A DNA stretch of 64,000 nt from an uncultured Psychrobacter sp. (GTDB lineage Bacteria; Pseudomonadota; Gammaproteobacteria; Pseudomonadales; Moraxellaceae), in the NCBI GenBank assembly GCA_947495055.1, contig CANLXO010000005.1:1-64000 (forward strand), in the 5' to 3' direction. Position numbers and translations under genes: made by a program. Position 1 is the stretch's first letter, and each line of letters opens with the position of its first letter. Positions 8,882-18,767 of the stretch are shown piece by piece. A model generated the notes under the pieces. It searched no databases. It saw nothing but the letters and a program-made list of their open reading frames with translations, and was not told the DNA's origin.

Positions 8882-11800
8882 TGGGTACGCTCGTACCAGA
8901 CTCTAGGCTGCACGGTATAGCGCTCATTAAAGATATACTCTGGAGCACTGCCATCACCGCCGCCGCCACCACCACCATTAAAGTTGACTCTATTACTCGC
9001 CTCTATACGTTCTCCTATTGTGGTCGTTCCGATCAGGACTTTAAAGTTGGTATTGTCTTCGTTAAACGCGCCTAAGACTAACTCTTGGATACCCTGACCT
9101 GCTGGGATAAAGCCGCCGGTACCTGTGACAGATGTGCTATCCATACATACCCCATAAGGTAGGCAGTAGAGCTGACGCTCAGAGCCGCCTCTGATCTTGG
9201 CAGTACAACTGTTAGGGTTGCCATATTGCTTATCAGGATTATAGACCGTGGTAAATAGTAAACTATTGATCACCGCACTATCACCAAGCCCTTTGTTGTA
9301 TTTGACATTGTTATTACCATCGAAACGCGTCAATGGATAGTACCAGCCGTTTTGTGTGCCAGCGATCATAGCTGCCTTGGCATTGATCTTAGCGGTCTCA
9401 GTTGGCGTGTTGCCAAGCGTTGTCGCTAGATTGACCAAGTTGGCTTCGGTGATGTTTTGAACATCATACGTCGAGGTTGTATACAGATCGCTTCGGGTCA
9501 GATCACTATCGATAATGCCGTAGACACGGTTGGCATAAGCATTGTTATCTCGTAGCTTAGATAAAGGCGCACTGCGATTACCCGACACCACATTGATAAG
9601 CCCAAATAGCTTGCCGTTGTCAGGACCATCTTCTCTACGATAAAAACTAATAATCGGACGCTCATAGAAGCGATAAGCGAAACTGCTGTCTATACTCGGC
9701 TTAGTGTTTAGAACGCGAACCGCAGGCTTAGCACTAAAGCTTGCCACTGCCGAAAACCCATATTGAGCCGTGCGCGCATTTTGAAGATCGACACGAAAGA
9801 CTTGTCCGCCTAGATCAGCGGCGTAGATATGATCGGTCAGTCCGTCATTGTCTCTGTCGAGTACCGTGATCTCACCGACGATACTATGAATCATCTCAGA
9901 CTTGATCGCATTGAGCGTTGCGCTAAGTCCAATACCTGTCTGACCACTCGTTGACCATACCAGCTCACCTGTTTTGGCTTTGATCATATAGATAGCATTG
10001 CCCTTTGCAGGCGTTAACACTGTCGGGACATAAGTCTCGCTCTCGTAGCCCATATCGTAGCCACCACCGAAGATGAGGACATCGGTCGGCTCTGTATCAC
10101 TTGCCTTTAGACGGACCTTGGCGGCTGTGGGTTTGCGCCAAATCTGTCCCAAACGCTTAAAGTCGTTAGAGGCGGTATAGTTAAGACCATCTGGCGTAAT
10201 CGTAAACTTAACTTTTGGATCAGATTCGTCAGTAATGTCCATACCATAAAGGGCTTCGCCGCCCATACGTAGGCCACCGTAAGCAAACACGCCTTTATCG
10301 CCTGTATCATCCACTCTGACTTTTTTGGCTTCCAGATCATACTTATAGTCGGTGGTCACAAGCCATGGAGCATCGACGCCGAAGAAGGGCTGACCGATCT
10401 CAGTTTTGGTTGAGTTACTCACCAAAGCGCTTGGCTGGTTGATCATCATCGATCTGGGAATCACCGCAATAGTCTCTTGACCATCGTCGCTATCTACCAG
10501 ATGTAGCGCGCCATCCATAGAGCCAAACAGTGCATAATCTTCGCGAGCGCTGGTAATACGGCCATTATCGTCTAAAGTTGCACCGTAGGAGACTGCCGTA
10601 GGAGTCGAATGGACAACGCCGCCCAAAACTTTGATATCTCTAGTTGGTTGAACTAAAGTCAGCTCACTGGTGATAATATCACCCAATGCCAGATCACTAC
10701 TGAGTACCAGATCCAACTCTTGACCATCTGTTTTGATCGCTTTTTCGAACCCTAAGAAGCTTAGCAAGCGGCGCTGATTTTGCTGCGTATAGGTTGCGGT
10801 ATCGACCAATAGATTGAAGCCTACTGGTGTACCTGCACTATTAACGCTCAGCTGACGCAATATCGGTTTCTTATTATCGGCTGATGTATAGTCTTCAACA
10901 TATATCTTACGTACGCTACCACGTCCAGATCTTGGCGTACGTAACTGTGCATAGACGCCGCCTGCATTGACATCGTTATTGGCAACCTCACCTTTAGTGT
11001 TTCTAAAGTCAGACGTTTGCCAGATGTCTTGCGTCGTTGTGCTTAGATCACCTGCGACGTTTTCATATAGTCGACTGCTATTATTACCAAACAGAGTGCC
11101 TTGATTGAGATTATACTTTTTAAGATTGCCTTTCCATATGCTATTGGTTGAACTCACATCAGGTGCAAGCACAGGCAAATAGGCATAAGCTAATTGATTT
11201 GCTGCTTGATAAGGGTCTTCTGGGACTGTAATGGTTCCTGAAGGCGCTGAGGGTAGTGTTTGGTCTAAGGCTTCAACAAAACTAGTGATACTTTTGACAA
11301 TATCATCTGTAGACTGTGCTGAATAAAACCCACCTTCACCGAATTTTCCAACATCATCGGGCAAATCAGGATGCGATTTGGCACCCCAATTACAAGCATT
11401 CTTTGCATCTGTTCCGACTATATTATTGCAATTGTAAAAATCACTCGACTCTTCTTCACCTTCTGAGTTGATATAAGACAGATTGCGGATAATTTGACTT
11501 GCTTCAGGTAACTGAGCATCAGCATCTCTATCGACATTGAATACAGAACCGAAGCCCACGACAGCTGTTAGGATACTGCTGTTCTCTCCCAATGGGCTTA
11601 AAGTCGAACTTCTTAGTGCTTTGGCAAAGGCCCCAACTTCTGGCATGCCATTACCATCGAGAGTACCATTGGGCAATGTACCTATTGATGATGGCGTAAA
11701 CAAGCTACCTTTAGAGCCTAGTGCTGCTTGCATCAAAGGTAGCGGCGTCGGTGAGCTATTCGGTACACCATCAGTTAAGAAGTAGATACCGCGGCCATCA

Positions 11801-12903
11801 CAAGATGCCGTTGAGATAGAGGATGTTAATAGGCTGCTGTAGTTGTTATTAGATTTGGCAGTAGTAACAGATTTATTGTAGCCACTAAAACCCCAATCAG
11901 CAGCGCTCTGAGTTTTGCTTTTGGTTAAGCAAGTACTATTAATATAGTACTGACAACTCACAGACGTAAATCCACTTGTTGAGATAATTTGCGAGGTGGA
12001 AGTTGTGCGAATACAACCTGCCCCAGTCCAATCGGTACACTGTGCATAGTAGTTCCTACCCAGAACATCCTGACCGACGTATCGATACTCTTCTCTAGGG
12101 TATGTGATCGAGGTAGAGGTATTGGTCCCTAGCATATAAGCACCTACTTCTGCATAAGCATTGGCAGTTGGTGTGCCATTTTCACCGCGTAGATTTGCCA
12201 CAGCTGTTTTGATCGCAAGGCGCTGCGCTGGCGTGACTAATGCTGCAGGAACGACTATTTTGCCACTGCTTCCATCAGCACCTGTATAAGTATTACTGCT
12301 GTTGCTTTGTGAGGAGAACTGACCGATACCGATCGCCACCCTTTGGGGATCGAGCTGAGAGTTATCCATCAAAGTAAACAGGGCGTCTTTGAGACGCGTT
12401 AGACGATCGTATGTCTTACTATTTTTGTAGAAGTATCGATTATTATCATCATCTACTGAGCTAAACCCGCTACCTGTTGGTGGACTAATTGCTGTACTAC
12501 ATGCTGAGACTTTTTTTTCAAGGGAGCCATCACTTGTACCGCACTGGTACCATTTGTTTTGATTACTAGCATACCGATAGAAATATTTTCTTGCTTCACA
12601 ATATCTTCTTGTATAACTAGGTGTCGTTGATGAGTTTTCGGTTGCCACGTTAGGTGAGGAAATGTCCGAGGGTAGATCACAAGCTTCTGTTGTGACATTA
12701 GCACTCATACTACCTGACGTATCTAGCATCATTGTGATTGTGATTTTGCCGCCTTCAGCCGCCTCATAGATCTCCAGATCACCTATTCTTTTTCCATTGG
12801 TGGCACTATGCGCTATTGCTGTTAGACCGATCAATACCGCCGCTGACAGGGTCGTCGTACGCCAGATACGATGGCCAGGTTGTCTATCTTGTGTAGGTTT
12901 CAT
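8878..12903 (-). CDS. pilY1: PilY1 / ComC-type pilus tip adhesin and assembly factor
   Basis: A 1341-residue exported protein with a signal sequence in residues 1-33. A von Willebrand A domain follows with the metal-binding motif DTSGSM (61-66), linked to surface sensing in Pseudomonas. The C-terminal part is the PilY1 beta-propeller, with an EF-hand-like calcium loop (Asp1016, 1018, 1020 and 1024 in DRDNDGLTD) that controls pilus extension and retraction in characterised homologues. Near the C-terminus is a run of seven glycines. Many cysteines lie in the VWA inserts. AAGGATC precedes the ATG. It lies between pilX and two pilE-like genes, as in Acinetobacter comC. Confidence 0.95.
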   Translation of the reverse strand: MKPTQDRQPGHRIWRTTTLSAAVLIGLTAIAHSATNGKRIGDLEIYEAAEGGKITITMMLDTSGSMSANVTTEACDLPSDISSPNVATENSSTTPSYTRRYCEARKYFYRYASNQNKWYQCGTSDGSLEKKVSACSTAISPPTGSGFSSVDDDNNRYFYKNSKTYDRLTRLKDALFTLMDNSQLDPQRVAIGIGQFSSQSNSSNTYTGADGSSGKIVVPAALVTPAQRLAIKTAVANLRGENGTPTANAYAEVGAYMLGTNTSTSITYPREEYRYVGQDVLGRNYYAQCTDWTGAGCIRTTSTSQIISTSGFTSVSCQYYINSTCLTKSKTQSAADWGFSGYNKSVTTAKSNNNYSSLLTSSISTASCDGRGIYFLTDGVPNSSPTPLPLMQAALGSKGSLFTPSSIGTLPNGTLDGNGMPEVGAFAKALRSSTLSPLGENSSILTAVVGFGSVFNVDRDADAQLPEASQIIRNLSYINSEGEEESSDFYNCNNIVGTDAKNACNWGAKSHPDLPDDVGKFGEGGFYSAQSTDDIVKSITSFVEALDQTLPSAPSGTITVPEDPYQAANQLAYAYLPVLAPDVSSTNSIWKGNLKKYNLNQGTLFGNNSSRLYENVAGDLSTTTQDIWQTSDFRNTKGEVANNDVNAGGVYAQLRTPRSGRGSVRKIYVEDYTSADNKKPILRQLSVNSAGTPVGFNLLVDTATYTQQNQRRLLSFLGFEKAIKTDGQELDLVLSSDLALGDIITSELTLVQPTRDIKVLGGVVHSTPTAVSYGATLDDNGRITSAREDYALFGSMDGALHLVDSDDGQETIAVIPRSMMINQPSALVSNSTKTEIGQPFFGVDAPWLVTTDYKYDLEAKKVRVDDTGDKGVFAYGGLRMGGEALYGMDITDESDPKVKFTITPDGLNYTASNDFKRLGQIWRKPTAAKVRLKASDTEPTDVLIFGGGYDMGYESETYVPTVLTPAKGNAIYMIKAKTGELVWSTSGQTGIGLSATLNAIKSEMIHSIVGEITVLDRDNDGLTDHIYAADLGGQVFRVDLQNARTAQYGFSAVASFSAKPAVRVLNTKPSIDSSFAYRFYERPIISFYRREDGPDNGKLFGLINVVSGNRSAPLSKLRDNNAYANRVYGIIDSDLTRSDLYTTSTYDVQNITEANLVNLATTLGNTPTETAKINAKAAMIAGTQNGWYYPLTRFDGNNNVKYNKGLGDSAVINSLLFTTVYNPDKQYGNPNSCTAKIRGGSERQLYCLPYGVCMDSTSVTGTGGFIPAGQGIQELVLGAFNEDNTNFKVLIGTTTIGERIEASNRVNFNGGGGGGGDGSAPEYIFNERYTVQPRVWYERTQ

Positions 12904-12948
12904 GATCTTATCCTTATGCTATCACTATAATTAAATCACTATATATCG

Positions 12949-13791
12949 TTAGGGTATTAGGCTACACAATGAATCAGTAGACTTGCCGCTACCGACGCCA
13001 AGATCAATGCACTTGGTACTCTGAGATAGGTTTTCGACATTGACTATCTCATAGAGTACCGTACTAGGCACGCCCGCCTCTGCCATACAGCCAGCGATAG
13101 TCTCTTCTTTATCAGTGACGCTCTCATACTTACTGGTCATCATTAGGCAGTCTTTAGCTGCGTCCTCTGATCCTGCATAAGCGGGTAATATGGCGCTACT
13201 ATTGACATCGAATAGATAGGCTTGACTGGAGCTACTACTCCCATCTTGACCGATCGTATAATTACGAAATACCTCATATTTGGGACTTGGAGGCGTCAAC
13301 GAGACATTTACTTGTGTCATGCTAGCATTGCGCTGACTGACATAATCGTCAGGCTCGGCAGGATCACAGTAACCATTATTGTTGCCGACTACATTGCCGC
13401 CACCGGGTACAGTTATGGTTGCTTTATTGATATTGAAGAATTGACCACGGGGACGAAAACAAAAGATATACTCATCATCAATATTGCCTGTCTTTGACAT
13501 AAAATGCCCAAAGGGCCCACCGCTTGAAGTCATAGCAATATAGATATCACTACTGCTATCACCATTGATGGTTTGCTCTATGTTTTGATTGGCATTATCA
13601 GCGGATTGCAAAAGCAGAGTATTGACCTGATCGCTCGTCGCTAAGCGTAGATCTGTGGTACTGTTTTTGACCGCAATCACGCCGCCTAATATAATCAATA
13701 CTAAAAACAATAACACCACGATAAGCACCGCACCTTGCTGAGCAGTAGAGGACTGTATTTTGGGGTATGTGTATCGTTGATCATCAAACAT
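12949..13791 (-). CDS. pilX: Minor pilin assembly protein PilX
   Basis: 280 residues. The N-terminus has a Gly followed by AVLIVVLLFLVLIILGGV, the PilX-type version of the prepilin segment without the usual Phe1 and Glu5. The ATG follows GGAGGGTAAT, a strong ribosome site. A Ser/Gly-rich central part and several cysteines follow. It sits in the conserved order fimT-pilV-pilW-pilX-pilY1, with 12 bases to pilW and 45 to pilY1. Confidence 0.9.
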   Translation of the reverse strand: MFDDQRYTYPKIQSSTAQQGAVLIVVLLFLVLIILGGVIAVKNSTTDLRLATSDQVNTLLLQSADNANQNIEQTINGDSSSDIYIAMTSSGGPFGHFMSKTGNIDDEYIFCFRPRGQFFNINKATITVPGGGNVVGNNNGYCDPAEPDDYVSQRNASMTQVNVSLTPPSPKYEVFRNYTIGQDGSSSSSQAYLFDVNSSAILPAYAGSEDAAKDCLMMTSKYESVTDKEETIAGCMAEAGVPSTVLYEIVNVENLSQSTKCIDLGVGSGKSTDSLCSLIP

Positions 13792-13803
13792 ATTACCCTC
13801 CAG

Positions 13804-14799
13804 TTATGGTGTGGTTGTGCTTGCAAGTTTAGGTGATGTCGCTGTTATGCTCATCATCCGAGCATTACGTAGTAATATAGTTGATTCATAACTGCGGCGA
13901 TAGAACCTTCTGCGGGCAGCATCTGTTACTAGGGTTTGATCTGCGCCCAAAACGGTAAAGCTCTCTTGGTCTGCATTGGTTATTAGTGGCGTGGTACTAC
14001 GGATAATCGTACCTACCTTGATCGTGGTGATTGGCGGCTTATCTGTCAGCTCTAAGTAAGTGCTAGGCGTCAGATACGTCAACTGATTGACGTCTATTTG
14101 CACGCCCAAGAGTATATTGAACTGATCGACTGCTGGGATGATGATATCTCCATTACCCGAAAAAGCGGTAGTCACAGTGCCATCTTCGCTTACTCGACCT
14201 GCTGCACAAGCCAGTGCTAGATTCTGCACTCCCGTACCCGCAGTCGCACCAGTCGCTAAGCGCACAAAGTATCGCTCAACCACCCAATCATCACTATTAG
14301 CTGCAATCTCAGCACCTTCGCAGTCATATAGGGAATTATTAGTAATATTCTTGTACTGTATGGTGAGCTGATCGCTTAGCACGTTGGCTATGTTTGAGAC
14401 GCCAGTCCACCCGGTAGAACCTGTACTGCTGGTGAGCAGTGTGGTGGCTGTCGTATTGGTCGACCCTAAATTTGTAGGCGTCAGTACGATGCCGCCATGA
14501 TTGCTGGTACTACTGATACTGGTAATAGGATTACCTAAGTTTGCAAGACGTATGTGCTTTTCTAGGGCTTGTAAGGCAAATATACTACTATCTTGTACTT
14601 CTGACGCGCTCTGCTGAATGGTGATCGTACGAGTATTGATGATATATACTTGGATCACCGCAGCGGATATCAGTAAGCCCAATACTAATGATATCATCAG
14701 CTCAATTAAGGTAAAGCCTGCCATTGTTTTGATGTAGGGGCGTTTTTGAGAACAGCTATTATTCGCGCTTGGTCGCATACTGCTATCAGATACCTTCAT
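13804..14799 (-). CDS. pilW: Minor pilin PilW (ComB-like)
   Basis: 331 residues. The ATG at 14799 is chosen over an upstream in-frame ATG at 14823 because GGAGGCTTACTA precedes it and its A is the last base of the pilV stop (TAATG). A leader ending in Gly precedes [24 protein letters not shown], with Glu5 present. PilW primes pilus assembly together with PilV, PilX and FimT/FimU, and carries PilY1 to the tip. Confidence 0.92.
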   Translation of the reverse strand: MKVSDSSMRPSANNSCSQKRPYIKTMAGFTLIELMISLVLGLLISAAVIQVYIINTRTITIQQSASEVQDSSIFALQALEKHIRLANLGNPITSISSTSNHGGIVLTPTNLGSTNTTATTLLTSSTGSTGWTGVSNIANVLSDQLTIQYKNITNNSLYDCEGAEIAANSDDWVVERYFVRLATGATAGTGVQNLALACAAGRVSEDGTVTTAFSGNGDIIIPAVDQFNILLGVQIDVNQLTYLTPSTYLELTDKPPITTIKVGTIIRSTTPLITNADQESFTVLGADQTLVTDAARRRFYRRSYESTILLRNARMMSITATSPKLASTTTP

Positions 14800-15470
14800 T
14801 AGTAAGCCTCCGATATTAGACATTGACTACCGTTTTTGTAGACGCCATTGCTGTTAGCACAAGCGTTTTCATCAGTATCATCTAATACCGCCTCGGTATC
14901 ATTCCACGCCATAATCACACACATCTGCTGCTGAATAGTATCTTGACCTAAGTCTGATGGACATCGAACGACTGCCAGTTCAATATCTTCTTCTCGTGCT
15001 ATTTGCTTAACTAATAGTATATCTCGGGCAGCGAGCTGATTGATATTACAAGGCTGTAATGGTACAACTTTGCTATCAACTGTCTGGGTGCCTGTAGAGA
15101 GACAGTTATTAGTGCCGCCTATAGTAATTGCTAATCCATCGATGGAGACCGTATAGTCGCCACTCGCGCTACTCTCTAGTGAGGGAATACTCGCAACCGC
15201 CTGAACAAGAGGCATCGCACCCATGGTCGCTGGCGTTGCAGTTGTCAAGGTAGCGCCACTACCAGTGACATACGCATCGGGATAAGCACGCATCACCTCA
15301 GCTAGGTTGCGTACTAAAGTCAAAGACTTGGTGCGTACCAGACTCTCATCAGTTGCGCTTACCGCACGTACTTGTAACGCGCTAAATCCTAAGACAGCAA
15401 CCGATAATAGTAGTACTGCTACCATCACCTCAATGAGACCGACACCGCGCTGAGAGCTTAGATAATTCAT
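14799..15470 (-). CDS. pilV: Type IV pilus modification protein PilV
   Basis: 223 residues, with a short leader MNYLSSQRG before VGLIEVMVAVLLLSVAVLGFSALQ, the PilV signature. Its ATG overlaps the stop of the preceding gene (ATGA). Cysteines near 118 and 138 and a C-terminal pair may be disulfide bonded. It is a minor pilin of the tip or priming complex. Confidence 0.92.
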   Translation of the reverse strand: MNYLSSQRGVGLIEVMVAVLLLSVAVLGFSALQVRAVSATDESLVRTKSLTLVRNLAEVMRAYPDAYVTGSGATLTTATPATMGAMPLVQAVASIPSLESSASGDYTVSIDGLAITIGGTNNCLSTGTQTVDSKVVPLQPCNINQLAARDILLVKQIAREEDIELAVVRCPSDLGQDTIQQQMCVIMAWNDTEAVLDDTDENACANSNGVYKNGSQCLISEAY

Positions 15471-15949
15471 GAGCAGTCGCCTCCCGTTTGGTTCGTGATA
15501 TTGGCAACCGGACTCACCAAAACTTGTCTCGATGTCGCTACTGTATTATCGTCACAAATAGTGTAAGTAACGGTAGCTGTCACGCGCTTACTCGGCTCAA
15601 AGGTAATGCTCGCTGGTGTTGATGCAATAGTGCTATTATCATTATAACTATAAGTGGCGATATTACTGGCACCTGCATCTGATCCTACGATGGTGATGAC
15701 TCTAGGATCACTTGTATTATCGTAGCTCAAAGTCACATCTTGCCGACGTATGATACTCTCAGCTTTGGCTTCTTTTAAGGCATTCTCGAGCGTCGCTGCG
15801 GTCGAGTTCACTCGCTGATTGGCAAGCTGGGTACTGACACTAGGGGCAGCAATACTGACAATGATTGCAAGTACCGCAATCGTCACCATCAGCTCTATTA
15901 GAGTAAAGCCTGATTGTTTGAGCAGTAACTGTTTAGTAGAGACGTCCAC
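15467..15949 (-). CDS. FimT/FimU-type minor pilin (GspH family)
   Basis: 160 residues, first gene of the minor pilin operon. It starts with GTG at 15949, about 8 bases after AGGAA. The leader ends in SG before FTLIELMVTIAVLAIIVSIAAPS, followed by the GspH/FimT feature of Asn-Gln-Arg after the helix. Fold and position match FimT or FimU of other gammaproteobacterial pilus operons; the two names cannot be told apart here. No clear sigma-54 site lies upstream, in contrast to pilA. Confidence 0.88.
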   Translation of the reverse strand: MDVSTKQLLLKQSGFTLIELMVTIAVLAIIVSIAAPSVSTQLANQRVNSTAATLENALKEAKAESIIRRQDVTLSYDNTSDPRVITIVGSDAGASNIATYSYNDNSTIASTPASITFEPSKRVTATVTYTICDDNTVATSRQVLVSPVANITNQTGGDCS

Positions 15950-16218
15950 ACCATATTCCTATTTATAACTACTTATCGGTAGCGTCTTGACTGACATGAT
16001 GCCAGCGTTACAGCCTTTATTACCATGGTTTAGTATATGTATTCATACAGTAATGATGCAATTTTTGTTCCACTATGCATCACTACTGTTGTCCTTTTTT
16101 GTTGTATTACTCAGTTGTACCTTGGTCATCAGCAAAAAAGTCAAGCGACTATAATAAATATAGCGACGTACCTATTAAACTTCATAAGTATGCTTCAATT
16201 AAGAGTAGCGACAAGTCT

Positions 16219-16980
16219 CTATTGACTACCATGAGCCAGCGCATAGGCTGATATCTCATTGCTACTAGAAAGCGTTGATGTAGAAGTGTGCAACATAGAG
16301 ACTTGCTGATAACACGTACGTCCAAGCGCTTGCAAACTTGCACCTGTGGTTGCCACATCATCAAATAAGATCAAGCGTTTGACAGGCGGCGATTGAGTCA
16401 TTGCAAAGGCATTGTCTAAATTGCTTAGACGCTCAGCTCGCGTCAGACCCTGCTGCGTACTGGTATCATCAATACGCTCGACACCATGCCATAGCGGTAT
16501 ATTCCAATGCTTAGATAACTGCGTAGACAAGATACTCACAGGATCAAACCCGCGCTTGATCAAGCGTGGATTGGTGGTTGGCATCGCGACGATGACACTA
16601 TTGCTATGATGGCAGCCATGAGGCCTTGGTAGTTGACGCAAAGCATGCACAAGAAGCGGCAGTTTGGTTATATCCTCATGATGCTTAAAAGCGCTAATAG
16701 CCTCACGTATAGGATAGTCATAATAGGTCGCCGCCTGAATAGGGAGCGTAATATTGGGCGCGATATCTACCAAAAAAGGGTTTGGTAGCCAAGTGATACT
16801 ATGATGACAGTGCGTGCATAGTAGACCCCTACCAAGACGCTTACTGGCTTTTTTTAGATTTGGGATATTATTGGTAAGATGGTGTTGTGAGGAGCTACGA
16901 TATATACGGCATAGCTGACAGCGTATACTCAGATACTCTGCCAGCCACAAGCCACTTTGATAAGGGGCTAACGCGCGCAT
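16219..16980 (-). CDS. comF: ComF family phosphoribosyltransferase-like protein
   Basis: 253 residues. The N-terminus has CxxC pairs (CQLC, CTHC) that likely bind zinc. The C-terminal half is a type I phosphoribosyltransferase fold with the PRPP loop LILFDDVATTGASL and the segment PRLIKRGFDPV. ComF proteins are needed for natural transformation, probably acting on single-stranded DNA inside the cell, although the reaction is not known. Its place next to the pilus operon fits a competence role. The 269 bases between it and fimT hold no clear gene. Confidence 0.88.
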   Translation of the reverse strand: MRALAPYQSGLWLAEYLSIRCQLCRIYRSSSQHHLTNNIPNLKKASKRLGRGLLCTHCHHSITWLPNPFLVDIAPNITLPIQAATYYDYPIREAISAFKHHEDITKLPLLVHALRQLPRPHGCHHSNSVIVAMPTTNPRLIKRGFDPVSILSTQLSKHWNIPLWHGVERIDDTSTQQGLTRAERLSNLDNAFAMTQSPPVKRLILFDDVATTGASLQALGRTCYQQVSMLHTSTSTLSSSNEISAYALAHGSQ

Positions 16981-17008
16981 AGAACGCTCTTTGCTTTAAT
17001 CACCCGTT

Positions 17009-18412
17009 TTAGAACCCTTTCCAATCATTGAGTACGATACCAAAACCAATTGCGGTATTCTCGTAGTCATAGTCGATAATCGATTCGCCATAGCCTTGGA
17101 ACAGCTGCACATAACCATTGACGTTTTCTGATAGCGGATAGATATAGTCAATTTGCGCCGCACCCTTATTGGTACTCGGATTGTAGCGTAGCGTACCGCT
17201 GAGGCTTTGCTGTTTTGGCAAATCATATAAGAACTTGATATCACCATATCCTAAGAAATCTTCGATATCTGGGTTGTCCTCACTACTATCACTTTCGTTA
17301 TTGATACGCGCCCAAACGCGTGGCACGATTGAGAATTTGCCCCATTCAGCGCCCGCCATTAGATAAGCGCGGTTCCATGAGCGCGAGATAGGATCAGAGC
17401 GTCCGTTGGAATGATGCACCAATCCTGCGCCAAGCATGCGCAAACGCCCATCAAACGGCAAGTTGGCTGTGACAGGCTGCGTCAAAAAAATCTCTGGCTG
17501 ATAATCGGTACCGCGAAATGGTCTAGAGTTGTCCTCATTGTAGACCTGCCAGTGCGCTTGCTGGGTGTAACCAAACCAGAGGTCAGCGTTGGTATCGAAC
17601 AGATCCTCGCCCACCTTGGTCTTGAGCGATAATTGGAACTTTAGCTCAGTGTTACGGATATCGTTTGAAGTGTACTCTTCTCCTGGCTCATCTGGATTGC
17701 TAGAGGTTGGATTCAAGTTAGGATCAAAGCTATAAAACAATGGCAATACGTAGTTGGGACGATAAGGTCTGACTGTCCAAGTGCCGCGCTCGCTGTTTTG
17801 GTCTAAATCATAGGCAAGACTTAGCGGACTATATTTTTCGATATCATCTTGCGTCACCCCTATGTTTTCTAGTACTTCAGCTTCTCTTTGCGTAAGTCCC
17901 ACTGTATCCAAGGACTCAGTGGAGGCTGCTGTATCCTCGCTGACTTTGCTTACGCCGTTATCCTTTGCCAGTACCACTTGCGGATTGCCTGATATGGTAG
18001 ATTTAATCGTCTTTGCCAGATCGACAGGCTGCTTGGTCTCTATATAGGTAGGCGTTTTGCCTTGCGATGCCACCTTGTCATAACAGGCTAACCGCGCGGC
18101 GCTCACTTGCAAGTCCTGACATTCTAAGAACAATTGGGTTTGGTTTGCTACAAAGGTTTTGCGCTCAGCAGGGGCGCTTGAGCTGCCCAAAACCTCGTCC
18201 ATCACGGGTGACGTACGCGTGCTTGGGTACTCAACTGTTGCATCGTCAACGGATAGCTCATTATAAGTTTGTGCATAAGCTTGCATGGTAAAGCCACTTA
18301 AAGCTAGCGTGATAGCGACACTTAAGGTTGTAGGCAGTCGGCGCTTAGAAGTCATAAGGTGGTGCTCGCTTGAATCAGTATGCAGATAGGATGAAGATGA
18401 ATGGGCAAGCAT
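17009..18412 (-). CDS. pldA: Outer membrane phospholipase A (OMPLA)
   Basis: 467 residues. It hydrolyses mislocalised phospholipids in the outer membrane. The catalytic stretch HSNGRSDPISRSWN holds His333, Ser335 and Asn347, spaced exactly as in the E. coli His/Ser/Asn triad. The C-terminus ends in a beta-strand closing with Phe. An AAAGGACA site favours the ATG at 18412; a second ATG at 18355 starts nearer the signal peptide, which ends around AQA (residue 48). Between the signal peptide and the barrel (residues 49-205) is a long extra domain with Cys98 and Cys110 in a RLACYDKVA segment, absent from E. coli PldA. Confidence 0.93.
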   Translation of the reverse strand: MLAHSSSSYLHTDSSEHHLMTSKRRLPTTLSVAITLALSGFTMQAYAQTYNELSVDDATVEYPSTRTSPVMDEVLGSSSAPAERKTFVANQTQLFLECQDLQVSAARLACYDKVASQGKTPTYIETKQPVDLAKTIKSTISGNPQVVLAKDNGVSKVSEDTAASTESLDTVGLTQREAEVLENIGVTQDDIEKYSPLSLAYDLDQNSERGTWTVRPYRPNYVLPLFYSFDPNLNPTSSNPDEPGEEYTSNDIRNTELKFQLSLKTKVGEDLFDTNADLWFGYTQQAHWQVYNEDNSRPFRGTDYQPEIFLTQPVTANLPFDGRLRMLGAGLVHHSNGRSDPISRSWNRAYLMAGAEWGKFSIVPRVWARINNESDSSEDNPDIEDFLGYGDIKFLYDLPKQQSLSGTLRYNPSTNKGAAQIDYIYPLSENVNGYVQLFQGYGESIIDYDYENTAIGFGIVLNDWKGF

Positions 18413-18767
18413 AGATGTCCTTTATTTATGGCAATAAACCTAAAGGTGCTGCCAGTAGAAGGTTAAGATAATTAAGATATAGATAATAAAGGTGACACTT
18501 AAATTAGAGCTGCTAATAAACGCCAAAGACTATATATGAGATGTCTTTATTGCTATGCATTAATATTGTTGCTTTAGTGTAATGAAATTGCTGACGATAT
18601 ACCAGTATTAATACTAATAAGTCGAAACTTTCGAGACCTGTTTATTACTTATATTGTTTATTCTTTATACAGAGGATAGCGCTCTTAGGGTTTACATGCA
18701 TTTGTGACAGGCTATTGCAAAATTTGTTACTATCTACGTTTTATACAAAAGACTTAGGTGATCAGAT
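18413..18767 (+). other. Intergenic region between pldA and the DUF2058 gene
   Basis: 355 A/T-rich bases between divergent genes, so both promoters should lie here. I see no confident -35/-10 pair, RNA gene or repeat. Confidence 0.5.

Noticed and set aside
8960..8990. Glycine run in PilY1 as a phase-variable tract
   Set aside because: The DNA is mixed GGN codons rather than a homopolymer. Slippage would occur in multiples of three and not switch the gene off.
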